Positions 1 to 9,681 of a DNA stretch of 64,000 bases are shown one piece after another (the stretch's first letter is position 1; each line of letters starts with the position of its first letter). The stretch is from Gemmatimonadota bacterium (GTDB taxonomy: Bacteria; Gemmatimonadota; Gemmatimonadetes; Palauibacterales; Palauibacteraceae): NCBI GenBank assembly GCA_022820995.1, contig JAJEEM010000023.1, positions 1-64,000 of the forward strand. Reading direction: 5' to 3'. Below the pieces are notes generated by a model, which was not told the origin of the DNA, did not search any database, and saw only the letters and a program-made list of their open reading frames with translations. A program made the translations under genes and the position numbers.

Positions 1-1
1 G

Positions 2-421
2 CCGGAACTGGGGAAGCTCGCGAATCTCGAAGAGTTGTGGCTGAACGGGCACCAGCTAACCGGTCAAATCCCTCCCGAACTCGGCAACCTGGCCAACCTC
101 AAGCAGCTATGGCTCCGCCAGAACGAGTTGAGCGGATCCGTGCCGCCCGAACTCGGACAGCTCGAGCAGCTGGAGAGGCTGGAACTCAACCACACGGAGT
201 TGAGCGGGCCGATGCCGGAGGCGTTCGGAAATCTCACCCGCCTCGAGGTGCTGATGCTCGGCAGCACGCGCATGAGCGGACCGCTGCCCCGGTCTGCCAC
301 GCGCATGACGTCGCTCAGGACTCTCTCGATGGTGTCGACGCTGTGCGTGCCGCGCGACTCCGCGTTCGACGCGTGGGTGGCGGGAATCATGTGGTTCACG
401 GGAACGCGCTGCCGCAACTGA
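2..421 (+). CDS. Leucine-rich repeat protein, 3' end only
   Basis: The reading frame is open from the first bases, so the gene begins upstream of the window; 139 residues are visible. At least four LRR units of about 24 residues follow the plant-type pattern LxxLxxLxLxxNxLxGxIPxE (for example LANLKQLWLRQNELSGSVPP). The last repeat runs into a Cys-containing C-terminal cap (LCVP, then FTGTRCRN at the stop), where the two cysteines could form a disulfide, which would suit an exported protein. A role in binding proteins or glycans at the cell surface is inferred from the repeat type only. No neighbour helps, because the next gene is 186 nt away and unrelated. Confidence 0.85.
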   Translation, partial: PELGKLANLEELWLNGHQLTGQIPPELGNLANLKQLWLRQNELSGSVPPELGQLEQLERLELNHTELSGPMPEAFGNLTRLEVLMLGSTRMSGPLPRSATRMTSLRTLSMVSTLCVPRDSAFDAWVAGIMWFTGTRCRN

Positions 422-607
422 CGGCCGCCGCGGCCCGCGACTCCCGGGGTGCCATGCGACCCGTCACCGCGGCACGGCCGCCAAGCTGGTTGCACCCTCC
501 CCGCAACCCGCTCTAGACTGAATCCCCCCGGCCGACGGGCGGCCGGATGAGTCCCGTTCCGGGAGCTCCATCGGCGCTCCCGCCGGCACAGGATCAGGAG
601 CGGCCGC
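422..607. other. Intergenic region upstream of the coxS-like gene
   Basis: The 186-nt gap between the LRR gene and the molybdenum hydroxylase operon. I see no convincing -35/-10 pair and no intrinsic terminator. The only clear signal is a purine-rich Shine-Dalgarno (AGGAG, 596-600) just before the ATG at 608. Confidence 0.4.
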
Positions 608-1075
608 ATGAAGCGCATCTCCGTCACCGTGAACGGGGTTCGGCACGAGGCGGACGTCGAACCCCGCACCCTCCTCGTTCATTTCATCCGCGAACAACTC
701 GAACTGACCGGCACCAACGTGGGCTGCGACACGTCCTCGTGCGGCGCCTGCACGATCCTGATGGACGGTCAGTCGGCGAAGTCGTGTACCGTGCTCGCCG
801 TCCAGGCGGATGGCGCGGAGGTGACGACCGTTGAGGGTCTCGCGTCGAACGGCGACTGGCACCCGGTCCAGAAGGCGTTCCACGAAAATCACGGCCTCCA
901 GTGCGGGTTCTGCACGCCCGGGATGATGATGGCCGCGGTGGGATATCTGGATGAGAACCCGTCGCCATCGGAGGACGAAGTCCGGCTCGCGCTGGAGGGC
1001 AACCTCTGCCGGTGCACCGGCTACCACAACATCGTCAAGGCGGTGCTCGCGGCCGCCGACGACATGGGCTCTTAG
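608..1075 (+). CDS. (2Fe-2S) small subunit of xanthine dehydrogenase/CoxS family
   Basis: A 155-residue electron-transfer subunit of a molybdenum hydroxylase. The N-terminal plant-ferredoxin-like domain carries C40-x4-C45-x2-C48 and C60 ([12 protein letters not shown]). The C-terminal four-helix domain holds the second cluster with C99-x2-C102 and C134-x-C136 (CGFCTPG, then [10 protein letters not shown]). Length and both motifs are complete for the CoxS/XdhC family. It would pass electrons from the molybdenum site to FAD. The large subunit starts 15 nt after its stop and the FAD subunit follows, so the three genes encode one complex. Substrate cannot be read from this subunit. Confidence 0.95.
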   Translation: MKRISVTVNGVRHEADVEPRTLLVHFIREQLELTGTNVGCDTSSCGACTILMDGQSAKSCTVLAVQADGAEVTTVEGLASNGDWHPVQKAFHENHGLQCGFCTPGMMMAAVGYLDENPSPSEDEVRLALEGNLCRCTGYHNIVKAVLAAADDMGS

Positions 1076-1090
1076 GCGAGGAGAGAGAAC

Positions 1091-3457
1091 ATGGCGACGG
1101 CTGAGAAATACGTTGGCGGTGGGGTCCCGCGGAAAGAGGATCCCAAGCTTCTCACGGGGCAGGGCCAGTTCCTGGAAGGCCTCACGCTCCCCGGCATGCT
1201 TCACGCGGCGCTCGTGCGGAGTCCGCACGGGTCGGCGCGCATCGACTCGGTGGACGTCTCCGCCGCCGCGGCCGCGGACGGCGTGGTCGCCGCGTACAGC
1301 GGCGCGGATCTGGCCGACGAATGGGCGGCGGGGCTCCCCATGGCGTGGCCCGTGACCGACGACATCCGGATCCCCGATCACTGGCCGGTGGCGCAGGATG
1401 TCGCGCGCTACGTGGGCGATGCCGTGGCGGTCGTGGTCGCCACGAGCCGCAACGCGGCGCTCGACGCGGCGGAACTCGTGGAGGTCGACTACGAGGTGCT
1501 CGACGCGGTCGTGGACGTGGAGGCGGCGGTGGCCGATGGCGCGCCGCGCGTGCACGAGTCGTTCGACGACAACAAGAGCTACACCTGGGCGCTGACGAAC
1601 GGCGAGGTGGATGAGGCGTTCGCGAAGGCGGATGTCGTCGTCAAGGAGCGCTACACGCAGCCGCGGCTGATCCCGAACGCGATGGAGCCGCGCGCGGTCG
1701 TCGCGCAGCCCGTCCCCTCGACGGGCGACTTCACCGTGTGGTCCACGACGCAGATTCCGCACGTCGCGAAGGTGCTGTTCGCGCTCACGCTGGGGATTCC
1801 CGAGTCGCAGATCCGGGTCATTGCGCCCTCCGACGTGGGCGGCGGCTTCGGCTCGAAGCTGAACGTGTACGCGGAGGAGGCGCTCTGCATCGCCCTCGCG
1901 CGCCGGCTGGGGAAGCCGGTCAAGTGGGTCGCGGGCCGCAGCGAGGGATACCTCGCGACGATTCACGGCCGGGACCAGGTCCAGGAGATCGAGATCGCGG
2001 CGACCTCCGACGGCGACATCCTCGGATACCGCGTCCACATCCTCGCGGCGATGGGCGCCTACCTGCAGCTCGTGGCGCCGGGAGTGCCGCTCCTGGGCGC
2101 CTTCCTCTACTGCGGCTGCTACGGCGGGGAGGCGTATCACTTCGAGTGCACGGGCGTGTTCACGAACACGACCCCGACGGACGCCTACCGGGGTGCCGGC
2201 AGGCCCGAGGCGACCTACGCCATCGAGCGGGCGATCGACTCGCTCGCGCGGGAGGTCGGCGTGGACCCGGCGGAGATCCGGCGGCGGAACTTCCTCCCGG
2301 CCGGCGACATGGTGCAGAGCCCGGGCGGGCTCGCCTTCGATTCGGCCGACTACGAGCCCGCGCTCGACCGGGCGCTGGAACTGCTGGACTACGACGGGTT
2401 CCGGAGCGACCAGGCGGAGCGCAGGGAGGGAGGGGGCAGCAGGCAGATCGGCGTCGGGTTCTCGTCCTACGTGGAAATCTGCGGGCTCGCGCCCTCGCAG
2501 GTGCTCGCCTCGCTGAAGTACGCCGCCGGCGGCTGGGACGCGGCGACGGTGCGCATGTTGCCGACCGGAAAGGCGGAGGTCGTGACGGGCAGTTCGCCGC
2601 ACGGGCAGGGGCACGTGACCTCCTGGTCACAGATCGCGGCGGACGCGCTCGGGATCCCCTACGAGGACGTCACGGTCCTCCACGGGGACACGCACGTGGC
2701 GCCGCACGGGATGAACACCTACGGGAGCCGCAGCCTCGCGGTGGCGGGGGTCGCGGTTCACAACGCGTGCGACCGGGTGGTAGACAAGGCGCGCGGGCTC
2801 GCGGCGCACCTGCTCGAAGTGGCGCCGGAGGACCTCGAGTACGAGGCGGGGATCTTCTCGGTGAAGGGCGTCCCGGACCGCACGAAGTCGATGCCGGAAC
2901 TCGCCTTCGCGGCGTGGACGGCCCACAGCCTGCCGGAGGATTCGGAGCCCGGGCTCGAGGCGAGCTGCGTGTACGACCCGCCGAACTTCACCTTCCCCTT
3001 CGGCACGCACGTGGCCGTCGTGGAAGTGGATACGGAGACGGGCGCCGTGGATCTCGTCCGCTACATCGCGGTGGACGACTGCGGGCCGGTGATCAACCCC
3101 GTCATCGTGGACGGCCAGGTGCACGGCGGCGTGGCGCAGGGGATCGCGGCCGCGCTGTACGAGGAGGCGACGTACGCGGAGGACGGGACGCTCGAGACCT
3201 CGTCGATGGTCAACTACCTCGTGCCCTCCGCGGCGGAGTTCCCGTCCTTCGAGACGGATCGGACGGTGACGCCGAGCACCTCGAACCCCATGGGCGTGAA
3301 GGGGATCGGCGAGGCGGGGACGATCGGGTCCGCGCCGGCGGTGATCAACGCGATCGTGGATGCGCTCTCGCATCTCGGCGTGACGGACGTCCCGATGCCG
3401 GCGAGTCCGGAACGGGTATGGCGAGCGATTCAGGCGGCCCAGGGAGGTGAGGCATGA
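1091..3457 (+). CDS. Molybdopterin-binding large subunit, CoxL/xanthine dehydrogenase family (form II-like)
   Basis: A 788-residue catalytic subunit of a molybdenum hydroxylase. The N-terminal hammerhead domain (GVPRKEDPKLLTGQGQF) is followed by the Mo-cofactor domains with the glycine-rich motif DVGGGFGSK. The base-catalyst glutamate is in GIGEAGTIG (about E741). The active-site loop reads AYRGAGR, the signature of form II CoxL-like enzymes, not the AYxCSFR of true CO dehydrogenase. CO oxidation is therefore unlikely; aldehyde or N-heterocycle hydroxylation is more probable, although the substrate is unknown. The start has a good Shine-Dalgarno (GAGGAGAG). The stop overlaps the next gene's ATG (ATGA at 3454-3457), which indicates translational coupling. 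Confidence 0.93.
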   Translation: MATAEKYVGGGVPRKEDPKLLTGQGQFLEGLTLPGMLHAALVRSPHGSARIDSVDVSAAAAADGVVAAYSGADLADEWAAGLPMAWPVTDDIRIPDHWPVAQDVARYVGDAVAVVVATSRNAALDAAELVEVDYEVLDAVVDVEAAVADGAPRVHESFDDNKSYTWALTNGEVDEAFAKADVVVKERYTQPRLIPNAMEPRAVVAQPVPSTGDFTVWSTTQIPHVAKVLFALTLGIPESQIRVIAPSDVGGGFGSKLNVYAEEALCIALARRLGKPVKWVAGRSEGYLATIHGRDQVQEIEIAATSDGDILGYRVHILAAMGAYLQLVAPGVPLLGAFLYCGCYGGEAYHFECTGVFTNTTPTDAYRGAGRPEATYAIERAIDSLAREVGVDPAEIRRRNFLPAGDMVQSPGGLAFDSADYEPALDRALELLDYDGFRSDQAERREGGGSRQIGVGFSSYVEICGLAPSQVLASLKYAAGGWDAATVRMLPTGKAEVVTGSSPHGQGHVTSWSQIAADALGIPYEDVTVLHGDTHVAPHGMNTYGSRSLAVAGVAVHNACDRVVDKARGLAAHLLEVAPEDLEYEAGIFSVKGVPDRTKSMPELAFAAWTAHSLPEDSEPGLEASCVYDPPNFTFPFGTHVAVVEVDTETGAVDLVRYIAVDDCGPVINPVIVDGQVHGGVAQGIAAALYEEATYAEDGTLETSSMVNYLVPSAAEFPSFETDRTVTPSTSNPMGVKGIGEAGTIGSAPAVINAIVDALSHLGVTDVPMPASPERVWRAIQAAQGGEA

Positions 3458-4320
3458 TCCCCGCGTCTTTCGACTACGAGCGCGCTTCGTCTCTCGATGA
3501 GGCGCTGAGCCTGCTCGCGGCGGGCGGCGAGGACGCGCGGCCGCTGGCGGGCGGACATTCGCTCCTGCCGCTCATGCGGCTGCGGCTGGCGCGGCCCTCG
3601 CTGCTCGTGGACATCGGCGGTATCGATGAACTGCGCGGCGTGCGGGACGATGGTGATTCGGTCACGATCGGAGCCCTGACGACGCACCACGAGGTGGCCG
3701 GCGCGGCCGCTCTCACGGGTGGGAGCGGTCTCATCGCGAAGGTGGCGGAGGGGATCGGCGACCCCCAGGTGCGGCACCGCGGCACGCTCGGCGGTTCGGT
3801 GGCGCACGCGGATCCGGCCTCGGACCTGCCGGCGGCCCTGCTCGCGCTCGATGCCGAGGTCACCCTCGCGGGGCCCGGCGGCACGCGCTCGGTCGCGGCG
3901 GCGGACTTCTTCGTCGGGCCGTTCATGTCGGCGGCGGACGATGGCGAAATCGTGACCGGCGTCCGGGTGCCGAAGCGGGAGGGCTGGGGCAGCGCCTACC
4001 AGAAGTTCCAGCGCCGGGCACAGGACTGGGCGATCGTCGGCGTGGCCGCGGTCGTGAACTGGACGGACTCCGGCATCGCGGGCGCCGCGATCGGGCTCAC
4101 GAACATGGGCGGCACGCCGCTCAGGGCGCACGCGGTCGAGGCGGCGCTGACCGGCACGTCCGAGAAGGCGCAGATCCTCGCGGCGGTGTCGAAGGTGTCG
4201 GAACTCGAGACGCCCCCGGCGGATGAGAACGCGAGTTCGGAGTACCGCCTCCACCTCGCGCAGGTGTTGATCGCGCGCGCGGTGGCGGAGGCCGCCGGCT
4301 GTCCGGGGATGCAGCGATAG
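3454..4320 (+). CDS. FAD-binding subunit of xanthine dehydrogenase/CoxM family
   Basis: A 288-residue subunit with the FAD-binding fold of the CoxM/XdhB family. The pyrophosphate loop AGGHSLLP lies near residue 30, and a second flavin motif ([15 protein letters not shown]) lies near residue 110. It accepts electrons from the FeS subunit and passes them on to a quinone or other acceptor. It overlaps coxL by 4 nt. The order small-large-medium differs from the medium-small-large order of Oligotropha coxMSL. The last 22 nt appear to overlap the start of the downstream Tat-exported oxidase. Confidence 0.93.
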   Translation: MIPASFDYERASSLDEALSLLAAGGEDARPLAGGHSLLPLMRLRLARPSLLVDIGGIDELRGVRDDGDSVTIGALTTHHEVAGAAALTGGSGLIAKVAEGIGDPQVRHRGTLGGSVAHADPASDLPAALLALDAEVTLAGPGGTRSVAAADFFVGPFMSAADDGEIVTGVRVPKREGWGSAYQKFQRRAQDWAIVGVAAVVNWTDSGIAGAAIGLTNMGGTPLRAHAVEAALTGTSEKAQILAAVSKVSELETPPADENASSEYRLHLAQVLIARAVAEAAGCPGMQR

Positions 4321-5546
4321 CGGTCAGCCGCCGGCACTTTCTCGTCCAGGGAGGCGGCGCACTCGTCTCCCTCTCCCTGGGCACCGGCTGTTCGGACGGC
4401 GGGCTGGGGCCCCCACCGCCGCCGCCACCGCCGCCAGGAGACAGGGTCGACGTGATCGTGGTCGGCGCCGGCCTGTCCGGGCTCGTCGCCGCGTACGAGT
4501 TGGTCCGTGCGGGGCACGATGTCAGGGTGCTGGAAGCACGAGACGCCGCCGGGGGCCGGGCGCAGACGCTTCGCGAGCCCTTCGATGATGGGCTCATCGC
4601 CGAACCCGGCCCGGCCCGCATCCCGCCCGACCACGATCGAACGCTCGGCTACATCGACCACTTCGGCATCGAGACCTCTCCCTTCTACACGCAGGAAGGC
4701 GAGTACCTCATCGTTCCCGAGCAGGGGGACCGCTACCGGGAGACGCCGGGCGTCTTCCTGGACAGGGGGCGGGATGCGTGGCTCAAGATTCCGGCCGGGA
4801 CCGATGCCCTGCCGCTGGCGTTCGCCGAAGCGCTCGGAGACCGCGTGCGGTACGATTCGCCGGTGACGAGGGTGGTCCGGGATGATGCCGGGGTGGTGGC
4901 CACATACGGCACCGGCGGGGCCGCGACGGAACTGAGGGGCGGCCGCCTCATCTGCACCGTACCCCTCCCCGTCATCGACAGGATCGCCTTCGACCCCGTC
5001 CTCTCGGCAGCGAAGCGGGCGGCCTTCGCGGCCACCTCCTACCAGGACGTCACGCGCGTCTACGTTCAGTATGCGGCGCGGGCGTGGGAGGAGCACGGCC
5101 TGAACGGATGGGGACTGTCGTTCGTGGGAGGGTTCTCGGAATTCTGGCACCCCACCTGGAACCAGGAGGGGCCTCGGGGGATTCTGATGTCCTACCTGTA
5201 CGGAGACATGGCGCGCGCGGTCGCGGCGATGGAGGCCGGCGCCATCGTGCCCGGGTTCATCGACCGCTTCGATGACCTGTTCCCCGGCTCAGGCGAGGTC
5301 GCGGAGGGCGGGACTCACTTTGCATGGGAGCACCAGCCCTGGATCGGGGCCGCCTACACCCGGGACGACCCCCCGTTTTCGGAGCGCCCGGAACTCGCAT
5401 CGCCCGAGGGCCCCGTTCACTTCGCGGGGGAGCACGCCTCGGGGGAGCGGGGATGGATGCAGGGGGCCCTCCAGTCGGGCCTCCGGGCCGCCTCGGAGAT
5501 CGACGCGACGGTGACGGGGTCGCGCGCCCGCGCGGCTGCGGCCTAG
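4299..5546 (+). CDS. Tat-exported FAD-dependent amine oxidase family protein, probable CTG start
   Basis: A flavin oxidoreductase of the monoamine oxidase/LAAO type. The dinucleotide-binding motif [15 protein letters not shown] is followed by the second-strand motif [12 protein letters not shown]. The C-terminal flavin-contact segment [17 protein letters not shown] is typical of the family. The first conventional start (GTG 4452) would begin directly at the Rossmann fold. In frame upstream lies a full Tat-type signal, [11 protein letters not shown], then a hydrophobic run ending in LGTGC (also a lipobox), then a poly-proline linker. No ATG, GTG or TTG exists between the in-frame stop at 4224 and 4452. 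I place the start at CTG 4299, 7 nt after GGAGG (4287-4291); ATA 4317 is an alternative. The substrate is unknown. Confidence 0.75.
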   Translation: MSGDAAIAVSRRHFLVQGGGALVSLSLGTGCSDGGLGPPPPPPPPPGDRVDVIVVGAGLSGLVAAYELVRAGHDVRVLEARDAAGGRAQTLREPFDDGLIAEPGPARIPPDHDRTLGYIDHFGIETSPFYTQEGEYLIVPEQGDRYRETPGVFLDRGRDAWLKIPAGTDALPLAFAEALGDRVRYDSPVTRVVRDDAGVVATYGTGGAATELRGGRLICTVPLPVIDRIAFDPVLSAAKRAAFAATSYQDVTRVYVQYAARAWEEHGLNGWGLSFVGGFSEFWHPTWNQEGPRGILMSYLYGDMARAVAAMEAGAIVPGFIDRFDDLFPGSGEVAEGGTHFAWEHQPWIGAAYTRDDPPFSERPELASPEGPVHFAGEHASGERGWMQGALQSGLRAASEIDATVTGSRARAAAA

Positions 5547-7264
5547 CCTCCGCGTGTCGGCCCGGCGGGGCGGGGCGCTACGGCGGCGCCCTCCCAGTCG
5601 GGATCGGCGGCCCCGATCCAGGTGCGCGTGGCGGCGTCGTACTGGAGGCCGTGAATGCGCCCGAACGCGCCCTGCCGCGGCGTGGGCGTGATCTCGAATC
5701 CCATCTCCCGGAATTCCTCGACCGAAGTCCCCGACCAGCCGTCCTCGGGGCCCGCTTCCACGGAGAAGCCCGCGAGCCCGTCCGGCCCCATGTCGGGATG
5801 CACGCGCGGCGCCGCGAGGGCGGCGGGCAGCGCCAGACCGTCGTCGACGACCCGGGTCACGGCCTGGACGACGGCCGAGATGATCCGGATGCCGCCGGCC
5901 GCGCCCAGCACGAGCAGCGGCTCGCCGTCGTCGAGCACCATGAACGGCGTGATGCCGGACCGCGCGCGCTCTCCCGGCTCGCTGATCCCCAGGTAACCGC
6001 CCAGCGTCACGGCGTAGAGGAACCCGAGTCCGGGCGTGGCGACCTTTGCTCCCATGCCGGGACCGATGGTCTGCGTGAGCGCGATGGCCATGCCGTTACC
6101 GTCCGCGGCGGAAAGGTGGGTCGTGTGGCCGTCCTCCGGCGGCAGATCCAGCCCCGCGACGGCGCCGGCGAGCCATGAACTTCCGGTTCCCGCCGCCGCC
6201 CGCGGTTCGCCGTCCACCTCCATCGTCGCTTCCGCGGGCACGCGCACCTGCCCGGAGAGTTCGCGGGCGAAGGCCTTCGAGGTCACGCGCACGGCGGAGG
6301 AGTCGGAACCGTCCCGCCGGTACTCCGTCATCGCGAGGGCGAGGGATTGGGCGATGACGGAAGCCCACGCCTCGTCGCTCATGCCGTCGGGATCGAAGGC
6401 CTCGGCGATCTGGAGGGCGAGGATCGCGATCGCGCCGGAGGCCGGGATGTCGGAACCGACGATCTCGAACCCCCGGTAGGATCCGCGCACGATCCGCGAG
6501 TCCTCCGCCTCGTAGGCCGCGAGCGCCTCGCGCGTCAGGAAGCCGCCGTTCGCCGCCATGTCGTCGGCGATGCGGCCCGCGATCTCCCCCCGGTAGAAGG
6601 CGTCGTCGCCGCCGAGGGAAATCGCCCTCAGCGTCGCGGCCATGTCGGACTGCACGAGCCGGTCGCCGGGGCGGTAGGGCGATCCGTCCGCCTTCAGGTA
6701 GTAGCGCCGGGCGCCTTCGGACTCCGCGACCTGGTCGCGCGATCCCGCCTGGCGGCGCGCCTCTCCCGGCAGCAACCGGAACCCGTGCGCCGCGTAGTCG
6801 ATCGCCGGAGCCATGATCGTGGTCAGAGGAAGGGATCCGTACTCCTCGTGGAGGCGCATGAGGCCCGCCACCGATCCGGGCACGCCCACGGTCGGATAGC
6901 CGTAGGCGGCGCGGGGCGCCGTGGCCGGGTCGTATCCCAGCGGGACGGACGTCGTGCCGTCGATGCCCGCGACCCCGCCGTCGGGCGTACGAATCAGGAT
7001 CTGGTTTCGTCCCCCGATGCTGTTCATGCTCGGTTCGACCACGGAGATCGCGAACGCGGCGGCGACGGCCGCATCCGCGGCGTTGCCCCCGAGTTCCAGC
7101 ATCCGCGCGCCCGCGGCAGCGGCCAGCGGCTGCGCCGCGACGACGACCCCGTCCGCCGAGCGCGCGACCTGAGGCGCACTCTGCGCGTCCAGCCGAAGCG
7201 GAACCGCCGCGAACGCGAGTACCGCGAGAACGGTCGTGCTGTACGCCCGGATGCCTGGCTTCAT
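5543..7264 (-). CDS. ggt: Gamma-glutamyltransferase (gamma-glutamyltranspeptidase)
   Basis: A 573-residue N-terminal-nucleophile hydrolase that removes or transfers gamma-glutamyl groups, as from glutathione. The N-terminus is a Sec signal peptide ending near LRLDAQSA, so it acts outside the cytoplasm. The autoprocessing site and nucleophile are in [10 protein letters not shown] (first Thr, about residue 381), followed by the conserved small-subunit segment ending in VLGAAGG. Length matches the family. The start has GGAGG four bases upstream. It is transcribed towards the flavin oxidase, and the two stop codons share the four bases CTAG at 5543-5546. At its 5' end it is divergent from tetR. 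Confidence 0.93.
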   Translation of the reverse strand: MKPGIRAYSTTVLAVLAFAAVPLRLDAQSAPQVARSADGVVVAAQPLAAAAGARMLELGGNAADAAVAAAFAISVVEPSMNSIGGRNQILIRTPDGGVAGIDGTTSVPLGYDPATAPRAAYGYPTVGVPGSVAGLMRLHEEYGSLPLTTIMAPAIDYAAHGFRLLPGEARRQAGSRDQVAESEGARRYYLKADGSPYRPGDRLVQSDMAATLRAISLGGDDAFYRGEIAGRIADDMAANGGFLTREALAAYEAEDSRIVRGSYRGFEIVGSDIPASGAIAILALQIAEAFDPDGMSDEAWASVIAQSLALAMTEYRRDGSDSSAVRVTSKAFARELSGQVRVPAEATMEVDGEPRAAAGTGSSWLAGAVAGLDLPPEDGHTTHLSAADGNGMAIALTQTIGPGMGAKVATPGLGFLYAVTLGGYLGISEPGERARSGITPFMVLDDGEPLLVLGAAGGIRIISAVVQAVTRVVDDGLALPAALAAPRVHPDMGPDGLAGFSVEAGPEDGWSGTSVEEFREMGFEITPTPRQGAFGRIHGLQYDAATRTWIGAADPDWEGAAVAPRPAGPTRGG

Positions 7265-7366
7265 GGATCCTCCGTCGGGTTTTCGGGGTTGAGCAGCCCG
7301 TGGGAAAAGGCCCTGCTGCGGGGAAACTTGCGCACGGTACGGGGCGTGACTAGGGTTCGGCTTTTC

Positions 7367-7396
7367 TTGACAAGAATGTTAAACGATTTCGATAAC
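7367..7396 (+). promoter_or_regulatory. Sigma-70-like promoter and possible TetR operator
   Basis: A consensus -35 box TTGACA (7367-7372) is followed after 18 nt by GATAAC (7391-7396, four of six matches to TATAAT). An imperfect inverted repeat GTTA-N11-TAAC (7378-7396) lies over the spacer and -10, with a smaller CGA-TT-TCG repeat inside it. This suits autorepression by the TetR protein encoded just downstream. The local sequence is much more AT-rich than its surroundings. Confidence 0.55.
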
Positions 7397-7408
7397 GCGA
7401 GGATCAGG

Positions 7409-8077
7409 ATGGTTCCGCAAGCTCCGGCCGCGACCCGACCGCCGGATACCGAACAGAGGATCTTCGACGCCGCGCTTACGGTATTCGCCCGCAAGGGGCG
7501 GGACGGCGCGCGATTGCAGGAGATCGCGGATCACGCGGGGATCAACCGCGCGCTGCTGCACTATTATTTCCGCACCAAGGAACAGCTTTACGAGGCCGTG
7601 TTCGAGCACGGGTGCCGGCAGTTCATGGCCGGGCTCAGCCAGTCGCTGCGCGCGGAGGAGGGGGTCGAGGACAGCCTGCGCGCGTTCGTGTACGGCTACA
7701 TCGACTACATCTACGAGCACCAGGACATGGCCCGTCTCATGCTGAACGAATGCCTGTGCGGCGGCGGCGTCCTGGAGCGGCACCTCGCCGCCGCGATCGA
7801 GGCGCGCGAGGAGGTGCCGGGGCTCCTGCTCGAGGACCGGTTGCGCGCGGCCATCGGCGCGGGCGAGATCCGGGAGATCGACCTCCGGCACACGCTGCTC
7901 ACGATCGTGTCGGCCTGCCTGTTCCCGTTCGTCGCGCTCCCGACGGTCCGCCTCTTCCACTCCCGCGCCGTGGAGGATTTCGATCGCTTCCTGCAGGAAC
8001 GGAAGGCGCACATCGTCGATCTCCTGCTCGCGGGTCTGCGGCCGGCGGGAGGCATCCGGCGGGGAGAACTCGCGTGA
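7409..8077 (+). CDS. TetR/AcrR family transcriptional regulator
   Basis: A 222-residue repressor-type protein. The N-terminal helix-turn-helix is clear: TEQRIFDAALTVFARKG, then LQEIADHAGINRALLHYYF, the standard TetR DNA-reading helix. The remaining roughly 150 residues form the ligand-binding and dimerisation domain. An ATG at 7376 is in frame but sits inside the predicted promoter; the ATG at 7409, preceded by AGGATCAGG, is preferred. Its stop overlaps the start of the outer-membrane factor (GTGA, 8074-8077), so it leads the efflux operon and most likely represses it until the pump's substrate binds. Confidence 0.9.
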   Translation: MVPQAPAATRPPDTEQRIFDAALTVFARKGRDGARLQEIADHAGINRALLHYYFRTKEQLYEAVFEHGCRQFMAGLSQSLRAEEGVEDSLRAFVYGYIDYIYEHQDMARLMLNECLCGGGVLERHLAAAIEAREEVPGLLLEDRLRAAIGAGEIREIDLRHTLLTIVSACLFPFVALPTVRLFHSRAVEDFDRFLQERKAHIVDLLLAGLRPAGGIRRGELA

Positions 8078-9672
8078 GCGCCGCGGCGGCGGCGTCGAAG
8101 GTCCGCGCCGGCGGTCTCGGTCGAACCGGCGGGCTTCTCCTGCTCGCGGCGGCGGGTGCGTGTTCGTTCGCGCCGGGTCCGCGGCTCCCGGCCACCGTGG
8201 CCGAGCTCCCCGCGGCGTACGAAGCGGAAGCTCCCCCCGCCGACACGGCGCCCGAGCCCCGCGACTGGTGGCGCGCGTTCGACGACGCGACGCTGGACCG
8301 CTTGATCGAGACGGCGCTCGTCGCCAACCTCGACCTGCACGAAGCCGTCGCGCGGCTCGAGGAATTGCGGCACCGGTACCGGATCGCGCGGGCGCCGCTC
8401 TTCCCGGCGCTGACGCTCGACGCGAACGGGAACCGGTCCAGCACGCCCGCCAATACGGGGCTGGGGTCGCAGTTCGGCGGCGACGGCGAAGACGGCGAAG
8501 ACGGCGGCGGCCCGATTCCGGGGCTCAGCTTCAACTTCCCCGACCGGTTCGAGTTCACGACGTATTCGGCCTCGCTGGGCTTCGCGTACGAACTTGATTT
8601 CTGGGGCCGGCTGCGCAACGAATCCGGGGCGGCGGTCCGCGACTTCCTGGCTTCCCGGGCGGACGCGGAGACGGTGCGGCTCACGGTCATCGCGTCCACG
8701 ATCTCGACGTATCTCGAAGTCGTCGCCGCGCGGGCCCAGCTCGCCATCGCCGAGGACAACGTCGATCTGCTCAGGGAGCGCGCGGAACTCACCCGGGAGC
8801 GGTATCAGGCCGGCGTCACGAACACGTTTGAACTCTATGCGATCCGGCAGCAGTACCGGACCGCCGAGTCGAACCTGCCGGGCCTGCGCACGGCCGTGGA
8901 CGATGCGGAGGGGCGCCTGGCCCTCCTCGTGGGACGATACGCGGGGACGATCGAGGACCTGCTGCCGGCCGCGCTCGAGCCGGCGGTCGATACGACCCCG
9001 ATGCCCGGCGGGCTGCCGGTGTCGCTCCTCGAGGACCGGCCCGACGTCATGGCCGCGTTCGAGCGCGTCGAGGCGGCGCGCCGCAGGGTGGGGGCGCGCA
9101 GGGCCGAACTCCTCCCCACGATCTCCATCAACGGAGCCGTGGGGCGCCAGGCGGGCGCGCCCGAGGATCTGCGGTTCATCGACCAGTGGTTCTCGAACCT
9201 CATCGGCGGCCTCGTCGCGCCGATCTTCCAGGGCGGCCGCCTGCGCGCCAACGTCGGGGTGGCCTGGGCGCAGTACGACCAGGCGCTCATCGCCTACGCG
9301 CGCACGGTCCTGGACGCCTTCCGGGAGGTGCGGACGAGCCTGCGGCAGTTCGAGAACGAACGGGAACGGTACGCGCAGGTCATGGAACAGGTCGCCGATG
9401 CCCGCGCCTCGCTGGAGAACCAGTTGGAGCGCTACCAGAGCGGGGTGGGGGACTACGTCGAGTACCTCGATGCGCGGGTCAACCTGAACGGCGCCGAGAA
9501 CACGCGGGTACTCGCCGAACGCGGCATCGGAGAGGCGCGGCTCGCGGTGCACCGCGCCCTGGGCGGCGCATGGGTGTCGGAGGACGTCGAGGACGTCGAG
9601 GGCGTCGAGACGAGTGAAGACGACACGAGTGAAGACCCGGGGGGCGCGGCGTCGCTCCCCCATCGGAGATAG
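8074..9672 (+). CDS. NodT-family RND efflux outer membrane factor (TolC-like lipoprotein)
   Basis: The outer-membrane channel of a tripartite efflux pump, 532 residues. The N-terminus is a lipoprotein signal with lipobox LAAAGAC, followed by RDWWRAFDDATLDRLIETAL, which is characteristic of the NodT/OprM family. Two OEP repeats follow: the first includes the coiled-coil region around RERAELTRERYQAGVTNTFE, the second LENQLERYQSGVGDYVEYLD. A short glycine/aspartate insert lies near residue 145, and an acidic Glu/Asp tail near the C-terminus is unusual. The GTG start overlaps the tetR stop and has GGGGAGA upstream. Confidence 0.92.
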   Translation: MSAAAAASKVRAGGLGRTGGLLLLAAAGACSFAPGPRLPATVAELPAAYEAEAPPADTAPEPRDWWRAFDDATLDRLIETALVANLDLHEAVARLEELRHRYRIARAPLFPALTLDANGNRSSTPANTGLGSQFGGDGEDGEDGGGPIPGLSFNFPDRFEFTTYSASLGFAYELDFWGRLRNESGAAVRDFLASRADAETVRLTVIASTISTYLEVVAARAQLAIAEDNVDLLRERAELTRERYQAGVTNTFELYAIRQQYRTAESNLPGLRTAVDDAEGRLALLVGRYAGTIEDLLPAALEPAVDTTPMPGGLPVSLLEDRPDVMAAFERVEAARRRVGARRAELLPTISINGAVGRQAGAPEDLRFIDQWFSNLIGGLVAPIFQGGRLRANVGVAWAQYDQALIAYARTVLDAFREVRTSLRQFENERERYAQVMEQVADARASLENQLERYQSGVGDYVEYLDARVNLNGAENTRVLAERGIGEARLAVHRALGGAWVSEDVEDVEGVETSEDDTSEDPGGAASLPHRR

Positions 9673-9681
9673 GGCGGAGTG

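Noticed and set aside
464-2614. Long open frame on the minus strand opposite the CoxL gene
   Set aside because: It runs antisense to a gene with complete family motifs. Composition is Arg/Val/His-rich as expected from reading high-GC codons backwards.
608-4320. Aerobic CO dehydrogenase (form I)
   Set aside because: The active-site loop is AYRGAGR, not AYxCSFR, so true CO oxidation is not supported.
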